The translations under genes were made by a program, and so were the position numbers. Shown here in pieces: positions 44,390-56,909 of a DNA stretch of 64,000 nt. The stretch spans positions 272,394 to 336,393 of the forward strand of contig QANZ01032026.1 of the NCBI GenBank assembly GCA_003254925.1, read 5' to 3'. The DNA comes from Chamaecrista fasciculata (taxonomy: Eukaryota; Streptophyta; Magnoliopsida; Fabales; Fabaceae). The first letter of the stretch is position 1. Every line of letters begins with the position of its first letter. Below the pieces are notes generated by a model. The model was not told the DNA's origin and did not search any database. It saw only the letters and a list, made by a program, of their open reading frames with translations.

Positions 44390-44640
44390 CGGACATGCCT
44401 ATGGCCGCCCGCACTATAAAAGGGCCGACCAAAGTAACACATTCTACTCAGTCTAGATTGATTACTCTCAAATACTCATTACTAACTTAGACATTGAAGA
44501 AGAATCGCGGGGCAGCACCCCCGCTGTTCTTTGTTTTGCAGGAAATCGCTACCCGAATTCCTCACTGAACCAGGTAAAGTCCCTCGGGCGAGAACTTAGT
44601 TCATCAATGAGAAATTAACGTTGTTGGTTAAAGTAATTAC
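44390..44640 (+). mobile_element. LTR end fragment with TATA box
   Basis: 'gcactataaaagggccgacc' supplies a TATA box. It is followed by 'tctagattgattactc', 'cattactaacttagacatt', 'gttttgcagg', 'gaattcctcactgaaccagg' and 'agttcatcaatgag'. The same order occurs at 1975-2172. This is the 3' half of a retrotransposon LTR; no internal coding region is attached. Confidence 0.55.
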
Positions 44641-44938
44641 TATAAACTGCTCCTCAAAATTTCTCAAATGAAATTGAAGTGATTACTGATTAGTCTCTTG
44701 CTTCATTCACATTGAATATGTAAGTAACAGGTTGATATTGTAAAAACTAAAAACTAGTTTGAGACTTCAATGGTTTTTACTGTCCGAGCTTTCTTAGGTT
44801 GAGTTATAACTTGATTTTCATATATTTATCCCATATGTTTACATTTCCAGAATATATTACAGTAAATTACACAAGCTTAAACAAGAAAATTACATTATGC
44901 AAAAACTATAAGGTACATATATTTTTTTTTCTTGCTTG

Positions 44939-47667
44939 TCAATATCCTCTTTGAACTCTTAGACGGACCCTTCTAAGCCAAATCAGTACCTGTCTCTCTA
45001 ACCTCAAAGTGCTTCCCATTGCAAGTCCAAAAACAAGCCCACCCACATACCCAATCACAATGACTTTCCAATCATATTCAAATGGATACCATGAATCTTC
45101 ATCTCCATCATCATCCGTAGTAGCCGAAGGGGAAGCTTCATCATCTTCACATTTCTTCAATAATTGCTTCCCACATAGCCCTGGGTTTCCTTCAAATGAA
45201 CTGCCTTCAAATGTGTCAAATTGTGTGCTTTGAGGTATGGGACCCTTGAGATTGTTATAAGACACATTAATGAATTCAAGGAAGGTACACCCTACTATCT
45301 CTTGAGGAATCATCCCTGATAAACTGTTGTTGGATAAGTCTAATGCTTCAAGTTCAGATAGATTTCCCAAAGAAGATGGAATGCTACCAGTGAAATGGTC
45401 TCCAATGGCATCAGGAATTTCTCCATCAAGTTTGTTAATTGAGAGATCGATAGCCATCAACAAGTAAAAATTCTGGAGAGTTGTGTAAGTCAGGAGGTTG
45501 CCTTTGTTAAAAATTGAGAACAAATAGTGATAATGCACAACAAAACCTTCGATTTCTCCCATAGAATAGTGATACAAAGACTTAAAATAAAGCTCGGTAA
45601 CATTAGAAGCCCTCATGGTTACCCAGTTCTGAATCAATTCTGAAGGTAGATTTCCCGAGAAAAATTTCGAGAAAGGTCAATGATGTGCAACTTGCAAAAC
45701 AATGAAGTTTTTGGGATGCTTATAGTACCAAAAAAACTTATTTGAACGTAATGCAAGAACTTTCAAATTGGGTAGAGCTCCCAACCAGAAAGGAAAAGAA
45801 TCATTGATGAGGTTGTTGCTAACATCAAGATACTCTAACATTCTACAATTGACCAATGCTTTGGGTAGCTGACCCTGCAAGTGGTTTTGGCTAAAATCAA
45901 TCAATCTGAGGGCATTTCTTTTCATGAATGATTGAGGAATGAAGTCAGACAACATATTATTTCTCACATTCAATACTTGCAGACTTTTGCTAAAGGTGCC
46001 CAAACATGGTGGCAAATTGCCACTTAAGTTGTTAAAGGACAATATAAGATACTCAAGTGATTTCAGATTGCAGACCAATGGGGAAATCTCACCTACTAAC
46101 GCATTGTTGGAAATAGACAATGCCCAAAGATTTTCTTTCGTCCACATCCAACTCGGTAGAGTACCTTCTATGTTATTGTGTGATAATTCAAGTACTTCCA
46201 AGTGGTTTTGATCTTTCAAAAGCTCAGGAAACTTGTTCATGTTGCATGAAGCCAATTCTAATGCTTCAATATCCTTAGGAAGACTTGCATTGAAAGAACT
46301 TGTTCTGGTGAGAACTGACAAGTTATTATCTGACAACTCAAGAACAGTTAGTTTCTTGAGATTCAAAATCATGCTAAGCTCCAATGTTCCATCCAGAAGA
46401 TTTTCACCAAGACGAAGTTCACTAAGGTTCTCTAATGTGAAAATCGAATCCGATATTTTCCCATGAAGATTGTTGGACGTAAGATCAAAATAACTTAAAT
46501 TGGTCAAGTTCATAATCCAAGGTGGAATTTGACCAATTAAGTTAGCACCAGCCATGTTTAAAGAGCTCGGTGAGATTTGCAAAAGAGTTTGGGATCTCAC
46601 TGCCTATATTAGTCTTATGTAGATCCAAATAATTGAGTCTATTTAGCTTGTCAATCCAAGAGATGTCAAAACAGGTAATGTCATTAGCAGCAACGGAGAG
46701 GTTATGTAATTGGGTGAGGTTTGACAAGGAAGAAGTAAGGTGGCCATTGAAATTGTTATATGAAAGGTCTAAAAAGTTAAGTTGGGTGAGGTTGCTGAGA
46801 GAAGAAGGAATAGAGCCTGAGAAGTTGCACTCCCTCATTGATAAAACCTGCAAAGAACTTAACTTTCCAATTGAAGATGGTAAATACCCAGTGAGACCCT
46901 TGTTAAATTTCACATCGAGAACCTTCAGATATGGGAGATGAAAGATTCCTATGGGAAATTCACCATACACACCGGTCATGGGAATAATAAGTTGTTGCAA
47001 AGAAGACAAGTTGGTGAGTGTGTTAGGTATTGGAAATGATATATTAACACAGCTAAGAGAAAGTACTTGAAGGTTAATCAAGTTTTGGATGATGCTTCTC
47101 AAATTTTGCTGCTTGAGTAGCAATAAACTGATTGGAGGATTTGATGGAACAACATTAAAGCCCAAACGAAGAACCAACAGATTGGATAGTTGTGAAATTT
47201 CATGTGGGATTTCACCTGAAAATTTGGACCGGGAAAGGTCCAAATGGGTAAGGCTTGAAAAATGACCTAACCTGGATGGGATTTGAGAGTAATTGAAGTG
47301 ATTATCAGAAAGGTTAAGCCTTTGAAGTTGGAGAAGGTGAAAGAGAGTGCTATTGGAGCCAATGGAACCATAAAGCAGACTGCTGTTAAGATGAAGGCCA
47401 ATCACATTACCTGTTTGCTCATCACATTCCACTCCATCCCATGAGCAACAATCTGTGTTTTGCTTCCAGGACTCAGTTTTAGGATAACTGAGAAAATAAT
47501 TTGAAGCAAACTTAGAGATCACAACTTTGCTTAAATTGGAGTAAGGCAGATTCTTCATCTTCATGACACTGCACAGAAGGAAAACCGTTAGTAACAGTGA
47601 AAGTGAACAATGAACAAAGGAGAAGAAGATAGAGCATTGAATGAGCAAGAAACCACAACAGCCCCAT
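44939..47667 (-). pseudogene. LRR receptor-like protein B, several frameshifts
   Basis: Full-length layout of an RLP receptor: signal peptide starting MGLLWFLAHSMLYLLLLCSL (ATG at 47667), N-terminal cap CCSWDGVECDEQTG, many LRRs (for example LTHLDLSRSKFSGEIPHEIS, LNFLDLSYNNFNGHL), the C-terminal repeats LEALDLSNNSLSGMIPQEI, the GLCGKQLLKKCEDD cap, an acidic stretch, membrane segment VIVIGYVGGLVFGLAMG and a short basic tail. The frame is broken near 47527 (after LLQFKQS, 1 bp missing), near 46565 (after NSFANLT), at 45730-45736 (a run of seven A on the plus strand, 1 bp extra) and near 45668 (1 bp missing). IPDAIGDHFTGS lacks about 13 residues found in A. Most breaks are in short homopolymers, so sequencing error in a working gene is possible. 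Confidence 0.85.
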
Positions 47668-47825
47668 GGTTTAGAACAATGTAATTTAATTGGGAAGTTG
47701 AGATTTGAGATATATGATGAGAAACACCAATCAGATTTTATATACAAAAGATTTTGGCTGCTTCTGCAAATTGTAATATCAAAACACATGCCATGACCTT
47801 GAATAATTCTAAGAGATAGTAACAT

Positions 47826-48440
47826 AAGCTTGTATGGTGAGAATTATAAGAAACAGTCTATGAGAAAATGAAGCACTATCGTGCAATATGAGGAAGGAAT
47901 CTTGATCTTTCTTCAACTGCATAGGATTAAAATCAAGCAGTTTGTGTTATGTTACAGAAAATATTAGAAGGACCTGTCAATCATTTTATCGACCCCAGCA
48001 AGGGTGTAATAGTCATTTTAAGATAGTATTATCTTAAACCCTGGTATGCTCTGTTTCGTTAGATAATAGCTTGTTCATTCATACAATTGTTTTTAGTTCA
48101 AACGCATAAAGTTTCTCTAAATTTTACTCATTATGAAAAAAAAAATCTTCTAAGTTTCGAACAATGACAAAGGACTATAAGGAACTATGTGGATGAGATC
48201 AATCGCACATTTCGGGGAGGGAATATTAATATCTCTCTAATATCATTATCATAGGCGTAGCATTAACGTTCATAAATCAATTTGGTGGTTCAACACAGAA
48301 TAGGATGATCAAATAATGACAGGTAATAGGAAAAGAAATTGGCTGCTTGTGCAGAAATGTCCAAGATAATAAGCGATATTTTCCACAGAAATTGAGACCA
48401 CCATATATATATCGTGCATCTTGGGTAAGGATTAAGGAAT
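47826..48440. repeat. 5' flank of receptor gene B (duplicate of 42126-42780)
   Basis: Parallel to the flank of gene A in word order from 'ctatgagaaaatgaagcac' to 'atcgtgcatcttgggtaagg'. The part of the duplicated unit nearest the gene (47690-47825) also survives in A at 42001-42125. Promoter elements were not resolved. Confidence 0.8.
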
Positions 48441-49120
48441 ATTAATGTCTTGACACTTGTGACTTCTCTACTCAGTAATATCAGCTTGTCAAAAATGCTA
48501 GACTTTTTTTTTTGTCAAAACTGTCATAATTTATAATGATTTCTTAATGATTGAAGTGTAGGAAAAAACAATCATCATAATAGCAATTTAAACAATTAAA
48601 TTATTTATAATATTGACTACAATTTTTTTTTTATATTTAATCTTCAAGATATAATATTATCTCTTGGCCAATGCTTTGAAAATACTATTAGTAGGACCTT
48701 ATATATATATATATATATAATTTCTTTTGACAAGTTAAAATATACTAGAGGAAAACCAAGCCACACCTACAATCGTTCAAAGACTTCAAAACTAATAAAA
48801 CTGAGGAAGAATAAATCGTAAACATTATTGAACTAAAGGATAAAATGAGTGCATAAACTAATCCTATAACGAAAATATCTTGAAGATGAAAAATATCACC
48901 AAATGTATTGTCAACAAAACGTTTATTATTGTACTTACTGTTTATCAAAAAAAGAAATCACCTTCCCAGACGTAGATGTCACCAACTTTGCCATATAATT
49001 GATAATAGAATGGGAACTACATCTGAAGTTCTAAAAACCACCACCAAGGAGAATTGAATTAGATTTGAAAAGAAATGAAAAAAAAAAAAAAAACACTACC
49101 AAACAAGGGGACTAGAGGGG
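48441..49120. other. Non-genic AT-rich spacer
   Basis: AT-rich with a TA tract near 48700-48718 and an A17-like tract near 49077-49093. No gene or element is recognisable. Confidence 0.5.
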
Positions 49121-50420
49121 GGAGCTATATGACCTTCACATCTTTTCATAAACTGATTCCCACACAACCCTTACTTTCCTTCAAATGAATTGCTTTCAAA
49201 TGTCTCAAATTGTGTATTATGAGGAATATGATCTAAGAGATAGTTATTGGACATATTGAGAAGTGATAGCTTTCCCAAAGCAGATGGAATGCCACTAGTG
49301 AATAAGTTATTAGACAAATTGAGCAATAGAAGCCCTTTCAAGTCTCATATGGCAAAAGGAATTTCTCTGTCAACATTGTTGCTTGAGAGATCAATGGCCA
49401 TGAAGGAGTCAAATTATTGGAGCCTCTGAAAATCCATGTGGTTACCTTTGTTAAAATTGTGTACAGATAGGAATAATTCAAACTCCAATTTCTTTTTGTC
49501 TCCTTGAAACAGTGATGAAATGCTTAAATTGCAGCTAATTAGCAACAGAAACTTTCATGGAATCCCAATTCAGGATTAATTCCGAAGGCAAGCTTCCTAA
49601 GAAATGAAAGATCAACGATGTTGCAACCAAAAAAGAAAAAAAGAAAGATCAAAGATGTGAAACTTTCGAAACATAAAAGTTCTTGAGCTTCTTGCAGCAC
49701 TAAATACTTTTTATAAGGTAATGCAGAAACTATCAACTCATGTAGAATTCCCAACTAGAAAGGAAAAGAATCATTGATGTGATTGTTGCTAACATCAAGG
49801 TTCTCTAACATTCTACAATTGACCAATGCTTTGGCTAAAATTGATCAAATTGAGGGCATTTCTTTTCATAGACACTTGGGGAATGAAGCCAGATACCTTA
49901 CTATTTCCCATATTCAAGACAAATATCTTTTGGGTCCAAATCTCACTTGGTAGAGTATCATGTATTTTATTGAGCGACAACAAAAGGAATTCCAGCAGGT
50001 TTTGGTCCTTCAAAAGTTCTGGAAACTCATTTATGTAGCAAGAAGCCATATGTAATGATCTAATATTCCTCGGAAGACCTGCATTGAAAGAACTTGTTTT
50101 GGCCTGCAATAACAAGTTATTGTATGACAGATAAAGATGAGTTAATCTATTCTCATTTGAGATTTAAAATCATGTCAAGAAGCTCTAATTTTCCTTTCAA
50201 GAAATTTTCACTATGAGAAAGATATTTGAGATTCTCCCGTGAGAAGATTGAATGGGGGATTTTACCATGAAGCTTATTTTCTGATAGATCCAAATAACCT
50301 GAATTAGTCAAGTTCACAATCCAAGGTGGAATTTGGCCAATTAAGTTAGCATATACTATATGACTATATCAGAGAGTGGGGTGAGATTTGCAAAAGAATT
50401 TGAGATCTCTCTGCCTATAT
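49121..50420 (-). pseudogene. LRR receptor-like protein pseudogene C
   Basis: A decayed third member of the cluster on the minus strand. Recognisable pieces in order: NSFANLT-like start near 50380, 'IPPW' region near 50320, KTSSFNAGLPRNIRSLHMASCYINEFPELLKDQ (near 50110-49990), SMKRNALNLINFSQ (near 49860), then the dispersed C-terminal repeats and a cap region near 49140-49200 (NTQFETFESNSFEGK, then a stop). Many stops, frameshifts and missing blocks, including the stretch between the last repeat and the cap (no SLSGMIP block). The membrane segment is not found. Everything upstream of the middle LRRs is missing, at the same NSFANLT point where genes A and B are also disrupted. Confidence 0.85.
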
Positions 50421-51060
50421 TTGCTGTGTTTAGATCCAATCCAAGAGAACTCCACACTGCCAGTATTTTCAATATTGAATCAGGTAAGATAGTCGTGCAC
50501 ATTCACTATAACTATATAAATATCTTCAGTTTTATACAAGACCCAAAAGTCTTAGAGCATTTAAATATTTCTAATTTGTGAACTAAAGTAGTGTATAACG
50601 GGTATAGTATTGCCAAGTTAAATATATGCTGATTAAAAAATTTGTCCATGATCCTGCTGTGTCAACATACCCAGTAGTGCCCTATTTATAACCCATATTG
50701 CACATTGTAGACATACTAATTTTATGTATTTATAAATTTAGATATGCTCAAGGATATCTTCAAACAATCAAAGATCATTCAACTTGCAGTACAATCCAAC
50801 AAGAAATGAGAAAGCAGGATTTGGGGAGACTAACTTTTTGTCTCTTACCCTTTCCGTTGCACACTAAGTAATCTTTTCTTTTCACTATACACACAGGTTT
50901 TGACACATTGAATTTTGTCAAGCCTTATTTTCCAGTGCACAGATGCATCCCATATTATACAACAGAAGCAACATAAGTGCAATCTATAAACTGAACTGAA
51001 GTAAATAAACACACACTGCTTTCCCCAGAACCTTGAAACTGTGAAGCAGGGCCTCCAAAC
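50421..51060. other. Spacer and SERINC 3' untranslated region
   Basis: No further gene is seen between the receptor remnant and the SERINC stop codon at 51061-51063. The last 130 bp or so before 51061 are probably the 3' untranslated part of the SERINC transcript; no canonical AATAAA was assigned on the minus strand. Confidence 0.4.
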
Positions 51061-54000
51061 TCAGAAATCCCGGTCTGGGAACAGGACTGGAGCAACAAGA
51101 GACCATATGAATAATGCAGCAGTTGCCCAGCACGTGACAATGCGAACCCACACAGAAGGCCACCCAACGTCTACTAACTTACCACTCTCCCCAACAGAGG
51201 TTGACCAGCCAGTCAGTAGCATTGCAGAATACATGCTGGCAAGAGAGAAAATTAAGTGAAAAAAGGAATATGAATAGGTAACTGGCTTTGCCTTATCATT
51301 CTCTGGATCCTCCTTCCCGTCCATTGGAAGCAAAGGCTTCCCTGCACCATAATCAGAAGAGCAAGATAGTCAGTTCTTGCTTAGTATTTGTGGCAAATTA
51401 CAAAGCAATATGACAAATCAAGCTTCAGCTTCAATGCCCATGAGAGCTAACTAAATTCCAAGAACAACATACTTGAGGCACTAAAACATTTGAACATAAA
51501 ATATCTTGGCACAAAATATATGAGATTACCAGCTCGAGGTGAGCTTGGTGGAGAAAGCAGTGCAGTAGAAGATCCAGCACGAACAGCAGAATAGACAACT
51601 GATAAAATTGTAGTTAGTAAACCCAAAGTAAGGCTGCCGGTGGACACAGCTTTTGAGTGCTTGTGCAGACCATTGCACTCAAAGTCTCTAGGTTCACTAG
51701 CCAGTCCACTGTAGCAGAGGTAAGTGCAGTACAATGATATTACTGAAGCCGGCAGGATACTTCCGTTAATCTGTTTAAAAATAATTAAGCAAATTACAAC
51801 ATAATATCACTGTCCACATACAAAAATGAAATCAATAACAGATCTTGTCACCATGATACACAACGTATCACATAAGTATATAAAAAGAAAGAAAGAAATG
51901 CAACTTGTAATCCACATATGCCATCAAATTAGATGGACGCTACTTATAACAGTTAACATAAAGAGCCACCACCAGCTAAGCGAACTAGCCAAACTGCCAG
52001 ACCTAGAAAAATGCAGTCATGTCCAAAGCTGACAGGAACAGAAACAGTTGATAATAATTTTGTAAGGCCAGCACTCTAAACGTTCATTCCATAAAGAAAA
52101 AATTGAGGGAAGATGAGAATGTATGAAATAGACATGAGAAATAAATTTCATATGATTCTGAATTATATCAATCCCATGCTGAATCACTATAAAATAAATA
52201 ACAGGTAGACCTGTGCTCAGACCCTTAATATGCAAGTAAACTGAAGACATCCACTTCAAATTTGCAAAAATTACAATCTAATATAAAAGGAAAAAGCATG
52301 CAAACACACCTCAATCTACAATAAATGAAAGGACATTAATATGCTACAATTGAAATCATTAAATCAACTTACTGCAGGATGCAAAGCAACAAGTGCAAAA
52401 AGAAATGCGAAAATCAGGGTTGTAGTAATGAAAAAGGTATTGATTCCACAATCATATCCAGATGGCGTGAACCAATGAAAGAGAACTCCTGAGAATGCAA
52501 ATGTTCCCACATAACAGACAAGTGAAACAACAAACAGAGCAACATACCTGAATAAAGAAAGAAACAACAAAATCTCAATCATTTATATAATGTCAAGATA
52601 AGAAAACTAACATAGAAGATTTAATGGCTAAAACTAACCAGAATTGCTCATCATATCCAACCCATGTGTCATTCCATCGGTGAACAAAATCCAACAAGAG
52701 CACAACTTGAACAAGAAGAAACAGACCTGATCCGAACTTTGATGTGCTTTCTGCAACCAAATAAAATCCATAATAATCATAAACAAGTAAAGTACATACA
52801 TGTACAGAGCATAGAAACAATTCTTTCAGATTTTCCCCTTAGACCCTCATTATGATGAAGCCAAAGCTTTATGTGTTTTACAACCGTAGCTTCAATAAGA
52901 TACAAATTTGATAAATGAAACCCTGCCATGCCAACCACTAAGAGATTGAAAACTACTAGAAAACTGAATTGCAGCTTACAATTGAAGAGGTAAAAAATAA
53001 AAATAATTACCAAACTAAACATTAGGGGGAATGATAAGATTATCAAATGACAAACCCAACCCAACTTGATCGGTCATTGGTCTATGACCAGGTAAAAATT
53101 GACCCAACCCATCCTGGCCTATGTACAACCATTTTTCTTAGTATCTTGAACAATGAACACCATGGTATTTACGATTGATATGATAATTCTATCAAAGGAG
53201 TAATAAAATCAATACTTTATAAAAGTTATTCAAAATAAAATTCATGAATGTGAGATCCCAAAATTGCACGGGGTATCCTAATCTTCCAAACATCTTTCAT
53301 GGAACTAGGCAACTTGGATAATGACGTATAAAACACAGGGATCCAAGATGTCAAGGTGAAGTGAAAATCAGCTCTTAAGGTGTAGTGAACAATGATAAAT
53401 TCAATTTTCCCATTCGAAAACGGCTACATCTTGTGTGGACCAGTAACTACATCATCATCTCATAGTATCATAAACATTCTTCAAGTTGAACGATTTCATA
53501 CATCAAGTGCACAAAAGACCAAAATGTATTGATCAAGCAACTTGTTTAAGCAATAATGATAGCATAACATGCTTTGAAAGGGTGGAAGTCTACCATATGG
53601 AATCAGTTTGAATAAAGGGACTCAAATTTAGACTATAAGAACTACTTACCATAGAGATTGACGATCTCGTTTGGAAGGAAAAACATAAAAATTACCAGAA
53701 GGAACCAACATATGATTTTCATCATCCAACCTCCGTGGTGCAAATTATCTCGAGGATCTTTTTGGTTTTTCACACCAACCATTAGAAAAGCTAGAATAGT
53801 GAAGAAAAGAAAATTCCCCAAGCTAACTCGCAGAACTGCATCTGTTTCAAACCATTCTCTGCTAGGTGTATGTTTAAAGTGATTGATCCCTGCAGCAGTA
53901 TCAAATATAAATTAGTTTCATCCTCAAACACATAATAGAGACTTGGTCCTCATCCAAACATTTAGCTCACCAGCTTAAAAAAGCTACCATCACATGTATT

Positions 54001-55404
54001 CTTGATGTCTTAAGCATCACTAACCACTAGTAACTAACAATAAAAAAAAAAATCAGTGATTATGGCTTATAACCTATGAAGCGCGGACATTCCATTTGGC
54101 TAGTGTCCTAGTGTCTGACATGGGTCGGACAAGGACACACACAGGACACGCATACAACACATGTCTGACATGCATACGACACGTATTTGACACGTGTTTG
54201 TAATCATTTTTACCAGCTTCGACATGGCTACCATCACCTAAACATTTAGCTCACCAGTTTAGAAAAGCTACCATCACATATTCTTGATGTCTTAAAGCAT
54301 CACTAATCACTAGTAATCATCAGCTTAAAAAGGGTTAACGACTTATAAATGAACATCCCAATTACAATTGTCTTACACAACATTTTTAGAAACCAATTTC
54401 CTTTTAAGTCAAGTACATAAACGATAATTCAATTAGAGTGAAAAGTACCGAACAATGTTACTTCAGGAGAAAGATCCTATGTTGTTGGCAAACAAAAAAA
54501 AAACACCCAGTTCATACTTATGAATGATACATCATCACGACCCCATAGTTTTCCAGAAAAGCTTCCTACTAAGATGATAGCGTCATTAATGGTAACTAAA
54601 GACCGTTAAATGAACTAAAATATCATTATCATCCCTTCTTTTTAAGAAGGCAAAAGACCCTTTGGTGCCCCTAACGTTTGGGTCAGTTTCAATTATGCCC
54701 CTGATGTTTGTTGTGTCAGTTATGCCCCCAATCTAATGTTGGTGTCAATTATACCATAACCTCAATTTTTTGAGTCAAAGTTCTATTTTGGTCCCTCAAG
54801 TTTGCTCAAAGTTCCATTTTGATCCCTCAAGTCACCGGTAAACTTTTTGGCGAGATACCTGGCGACTCCGACGACTACGAAAACTCCTAATCTAAGGTTT
54901 TTTGACCTCCTGAGTTTAATGACGGCCTCCATTTTGCGAAAAAATGACAGGCAAGCAGCCGAAAAATTACACAATCGTCGGGCTCGCCGAAAAGTTCGCC
55001 AGTCCAAAACGGAACTATGAGCAAACTTGAGGTAACAAAATAGGACTTTGGCCCACAAAAGAATTGAGGTTAGGGTAATGTTTCACATGGGGGCATAACT
55101 AACACACAACAAACCAAACGTGGCATAACTGAAGGCAGCAAAGGGTGTTTTGCCTAAGAACAATTAAAGGAATATTTCAAAAAAAAAAAAAGGAAGACCA
55201 AAAAAGGAGAGGATGCTTACAGGGAAGACTCTCCATCAAAGGAGCAGCAACCTCACGGAGAATCCATGCAACAAGCAAGGAAAGCGCGAAGAGACCACAA
55301 TATGCAATCCTCGCAGAACGTCGGCTGATTCCAGACACCACTGTGCGGCAAGCATCACATGCGCAAGCAGCGCAACATGATGCGAGGCAAGAAGCTGCCC
55401 ACAT
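51061..55404 (-). CDS. SERINC/TMS1 family membrane protein
   Basis: Six exons with GT/AG borders and a continuous frame: 55404-55221, 53889-53650, 52750-52639, 52547-52373, 51770-51530, 51341-51061, giving 410 residues, the usual plant length. The N-terminus MWAASCLASCCAACACDACR is the cysteine-rich start of the family. Further marks are SREWFETDAVLRVSLGNFLFF, HHGGWMMKIICWFLL, LLDFVHRWNDTWV, LPASVISLYCTYLCYSGLASEPRDFECN and the end VGWPSVWVRIVTCWATAALFIWSLVAPVLFPDRDF. Roughly ten hydrophobic segments. SERINC proteins are multi-pass membrane proteins linked to serine-derived lipids and, in more recent work, to lipid scrambling; the plant role is poorly known. Intron 1 (1331 bp) holds a transposon at 54649. 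The 5' leader lies around 55405-55600. No defect is seen. Confidence 0.96.
53953..54325. repeat. Direct repeat in SERINC intron 1
   Basis: 'acatttagctcaccagctta' to 'cactaaccactagtaa' (about 53958-54033) recurs as 'acatttagctcaccagttta' to 'cactaatcactagtaa' (about 54242-54317). Between them, 54100-54205 is rich in 'ggacac' and 'gacacgt' words. Confidence 0.75.
54649..55154. mobile_element. TIR element in SERINC intron 1, with a second pair of inverted repeats nested inside
   Basis: Outer ends GGCAAAAGACCCTTTGGTG and the inverse of 'cagcaaagggtgttttgcc'. Direct 6-bp flank 'taagaa' (54643-54648 and 55155-55160); a 9-bp duplication was not found. An inner inverted pair ('ctattttggtccctcaagtt'..'aacttgaggtaacaaaatag') spans about 54775-55050, suggesting a younger element landed in an older one. 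The GC-rich centre (54840-54990) codes for nothing recognisable. Confidence 0.65.
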
Positions 55405-55619
55405 CGTCTTCTCCTTCCAACAATAAAATTTGGGTGCCTTTTTGAGGCGTCAAGCTCTGTACAGAATAGAGTGAGGTTGGTATTTAGTTCAGAAAAATCG
55501 AGTGAGTACGATTTGAGAGAGATTTTGGGCGGTAATCGGAAATGGGGTTAAGGGTTTGGGCTGAAAATTTTGTGAGGAGATCGTGGAGACGAAGCAATTT
55601 TGGGAAAGACTGAAACTTC

Positions 55620-55933
55620 CAAGTCTTTTTCTCCTTCTCTTTGGTTAATTGGCTCTGACCAGAACTGCGTCGTTTTGAATAATTTGTCTTTTTTTTTTTT
55701 TTTTGGTAAGGTAAAAGTTTTGATGAGAATGAGAAATTGAGAATGGCCTTAAAGGATTATTATTAGAATATATATATATATATCCTAATATCCTAATAAT
55801 TTGTCATTTTGTCTGCGTCCGATTTCCGTTTTTTTCTTTTTTATCTAGCATTTTTTTTGCTAACTAATTACTAATATAATATTTGGCTAAATTATTAATT
55901 ATTATATTTGAAATCTCCTTTCTTTAAAAAAAT
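55620..55933. other. SERINC promoter side and spacer
   Basis: Upstream of the SERINC leader. Contains a T-rich tract (55688-55703) and AT repeats near 55770. No clear core promoter motif was assigned. Confidence 0.35.
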
Positions 55934-56166
55934 GGGTAAATTACACGTTGATACCTTATAGTTTGACCCTATTTCACTTTGGTACCTATTTGTAATTTTT
56001 TGAAAATTTTTTGGGGTCAATATGTAATTTTTGCAAAATTTGTTATGGTTAAAATTACAAAATAACTCCAAAGGGTACCAAAGTGTACCGAAGTGTCAGG
56101 TTTCAAACCACAAAGTACCAAAGTGAAATAGGGTCAAACTACAAGATATCAAAGTGTAAATTACCC
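55934..56166. mobile_element. MITE with GGGTAAATTACAC ends (MULE type)
   Basis: Ends GGGTAAATTACAC..GATACC and its inverse, with arms carrying 'tttgaccctatttcactttgg'. It is flanked by 'taaaaaaat' (55925-55933) and 'tgaaaaaat' (56167-56175), a 9-bp duplication with one mismatch. The terminal word resembles that of the Pack-MULE at 2965 (GGGTAAATTGCAG), so the two share a family or close lineage. Confidence 0.75.
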
Positions 56167-56909
56167 TGAAAAAATATTGGACTCAGTTTTTAATCTAAAA
56201 AAAAAATAAACTCAGTTTCTTTATAAATTATAAATCATAATAGGCAAAAGCATCAGAGTGCTTTCAAAATTATGAAATATATGTATATTCTGGTTACCAA
56301 AAAAAAATATATGTATATTCTTAAAACAATTCAATTATATTCTTAATTTTTATATTTCACTTAATTATATTATAAGATTTTGATTTTGATGTTAATGTAC
56401 AGTTGGTAAAATATAAAAACTATAGGATAAAGTATAATTTACAAAACGAGAAATAAAAAATTCATTCACCGTATTAGTATTTTTTTTATTAATGATTTAG
56501 ACAATAATAAGCTTAGAATTTAATTGACTTAAATATAAAGAATTTAAGATATAATTGACCATAAAAAAATTTTGAACTTCACCTAAAAGGCTAAAAACTA
56601 TCCATATAGTTCAAAGGTTAGTTTACGTTGCTACTTGGACATTGTATGCAACTAATTATAGTATTGATTGGTTAGAAAAGTTATCATTTTCTATTATTTA
56701 TCATCATTAAATTATTTAAAAAATAAAAATTATGTCATCTCGCACTTATATGCATACCCAAGTTACATTTTAGAATTTTCTTAGTTCAAAAGGCACATGG
56801 GGATTTTGTAATGGGGCTTTGGCAACGAAAGAAAACCTTTGATTTAGGAAGTGTTCTCCCATGAACGTATAAGTTATACAAATGCGTAAAGCCCTTCTAT
56901 ACTTTCTAA
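56167..56909. other. Non-genic AT-rich spacer
   Basis: No gene or structured repeat is recognisable. It consists of short AT-rich phrases of the 'tataattgaccataaaa' type. Confidence 0.5.

Noticed and set aside
44187..44456. 89-codon frame starting in the 27-bp hairpin
   Set aside because: Runs from the hairpin into a retroelement LTR and ends within it; no similarity to a protein family.
51041..51259. 72-codon plus-strand frame
   Set aside because: Antisense shadow of the last SERINC exon.
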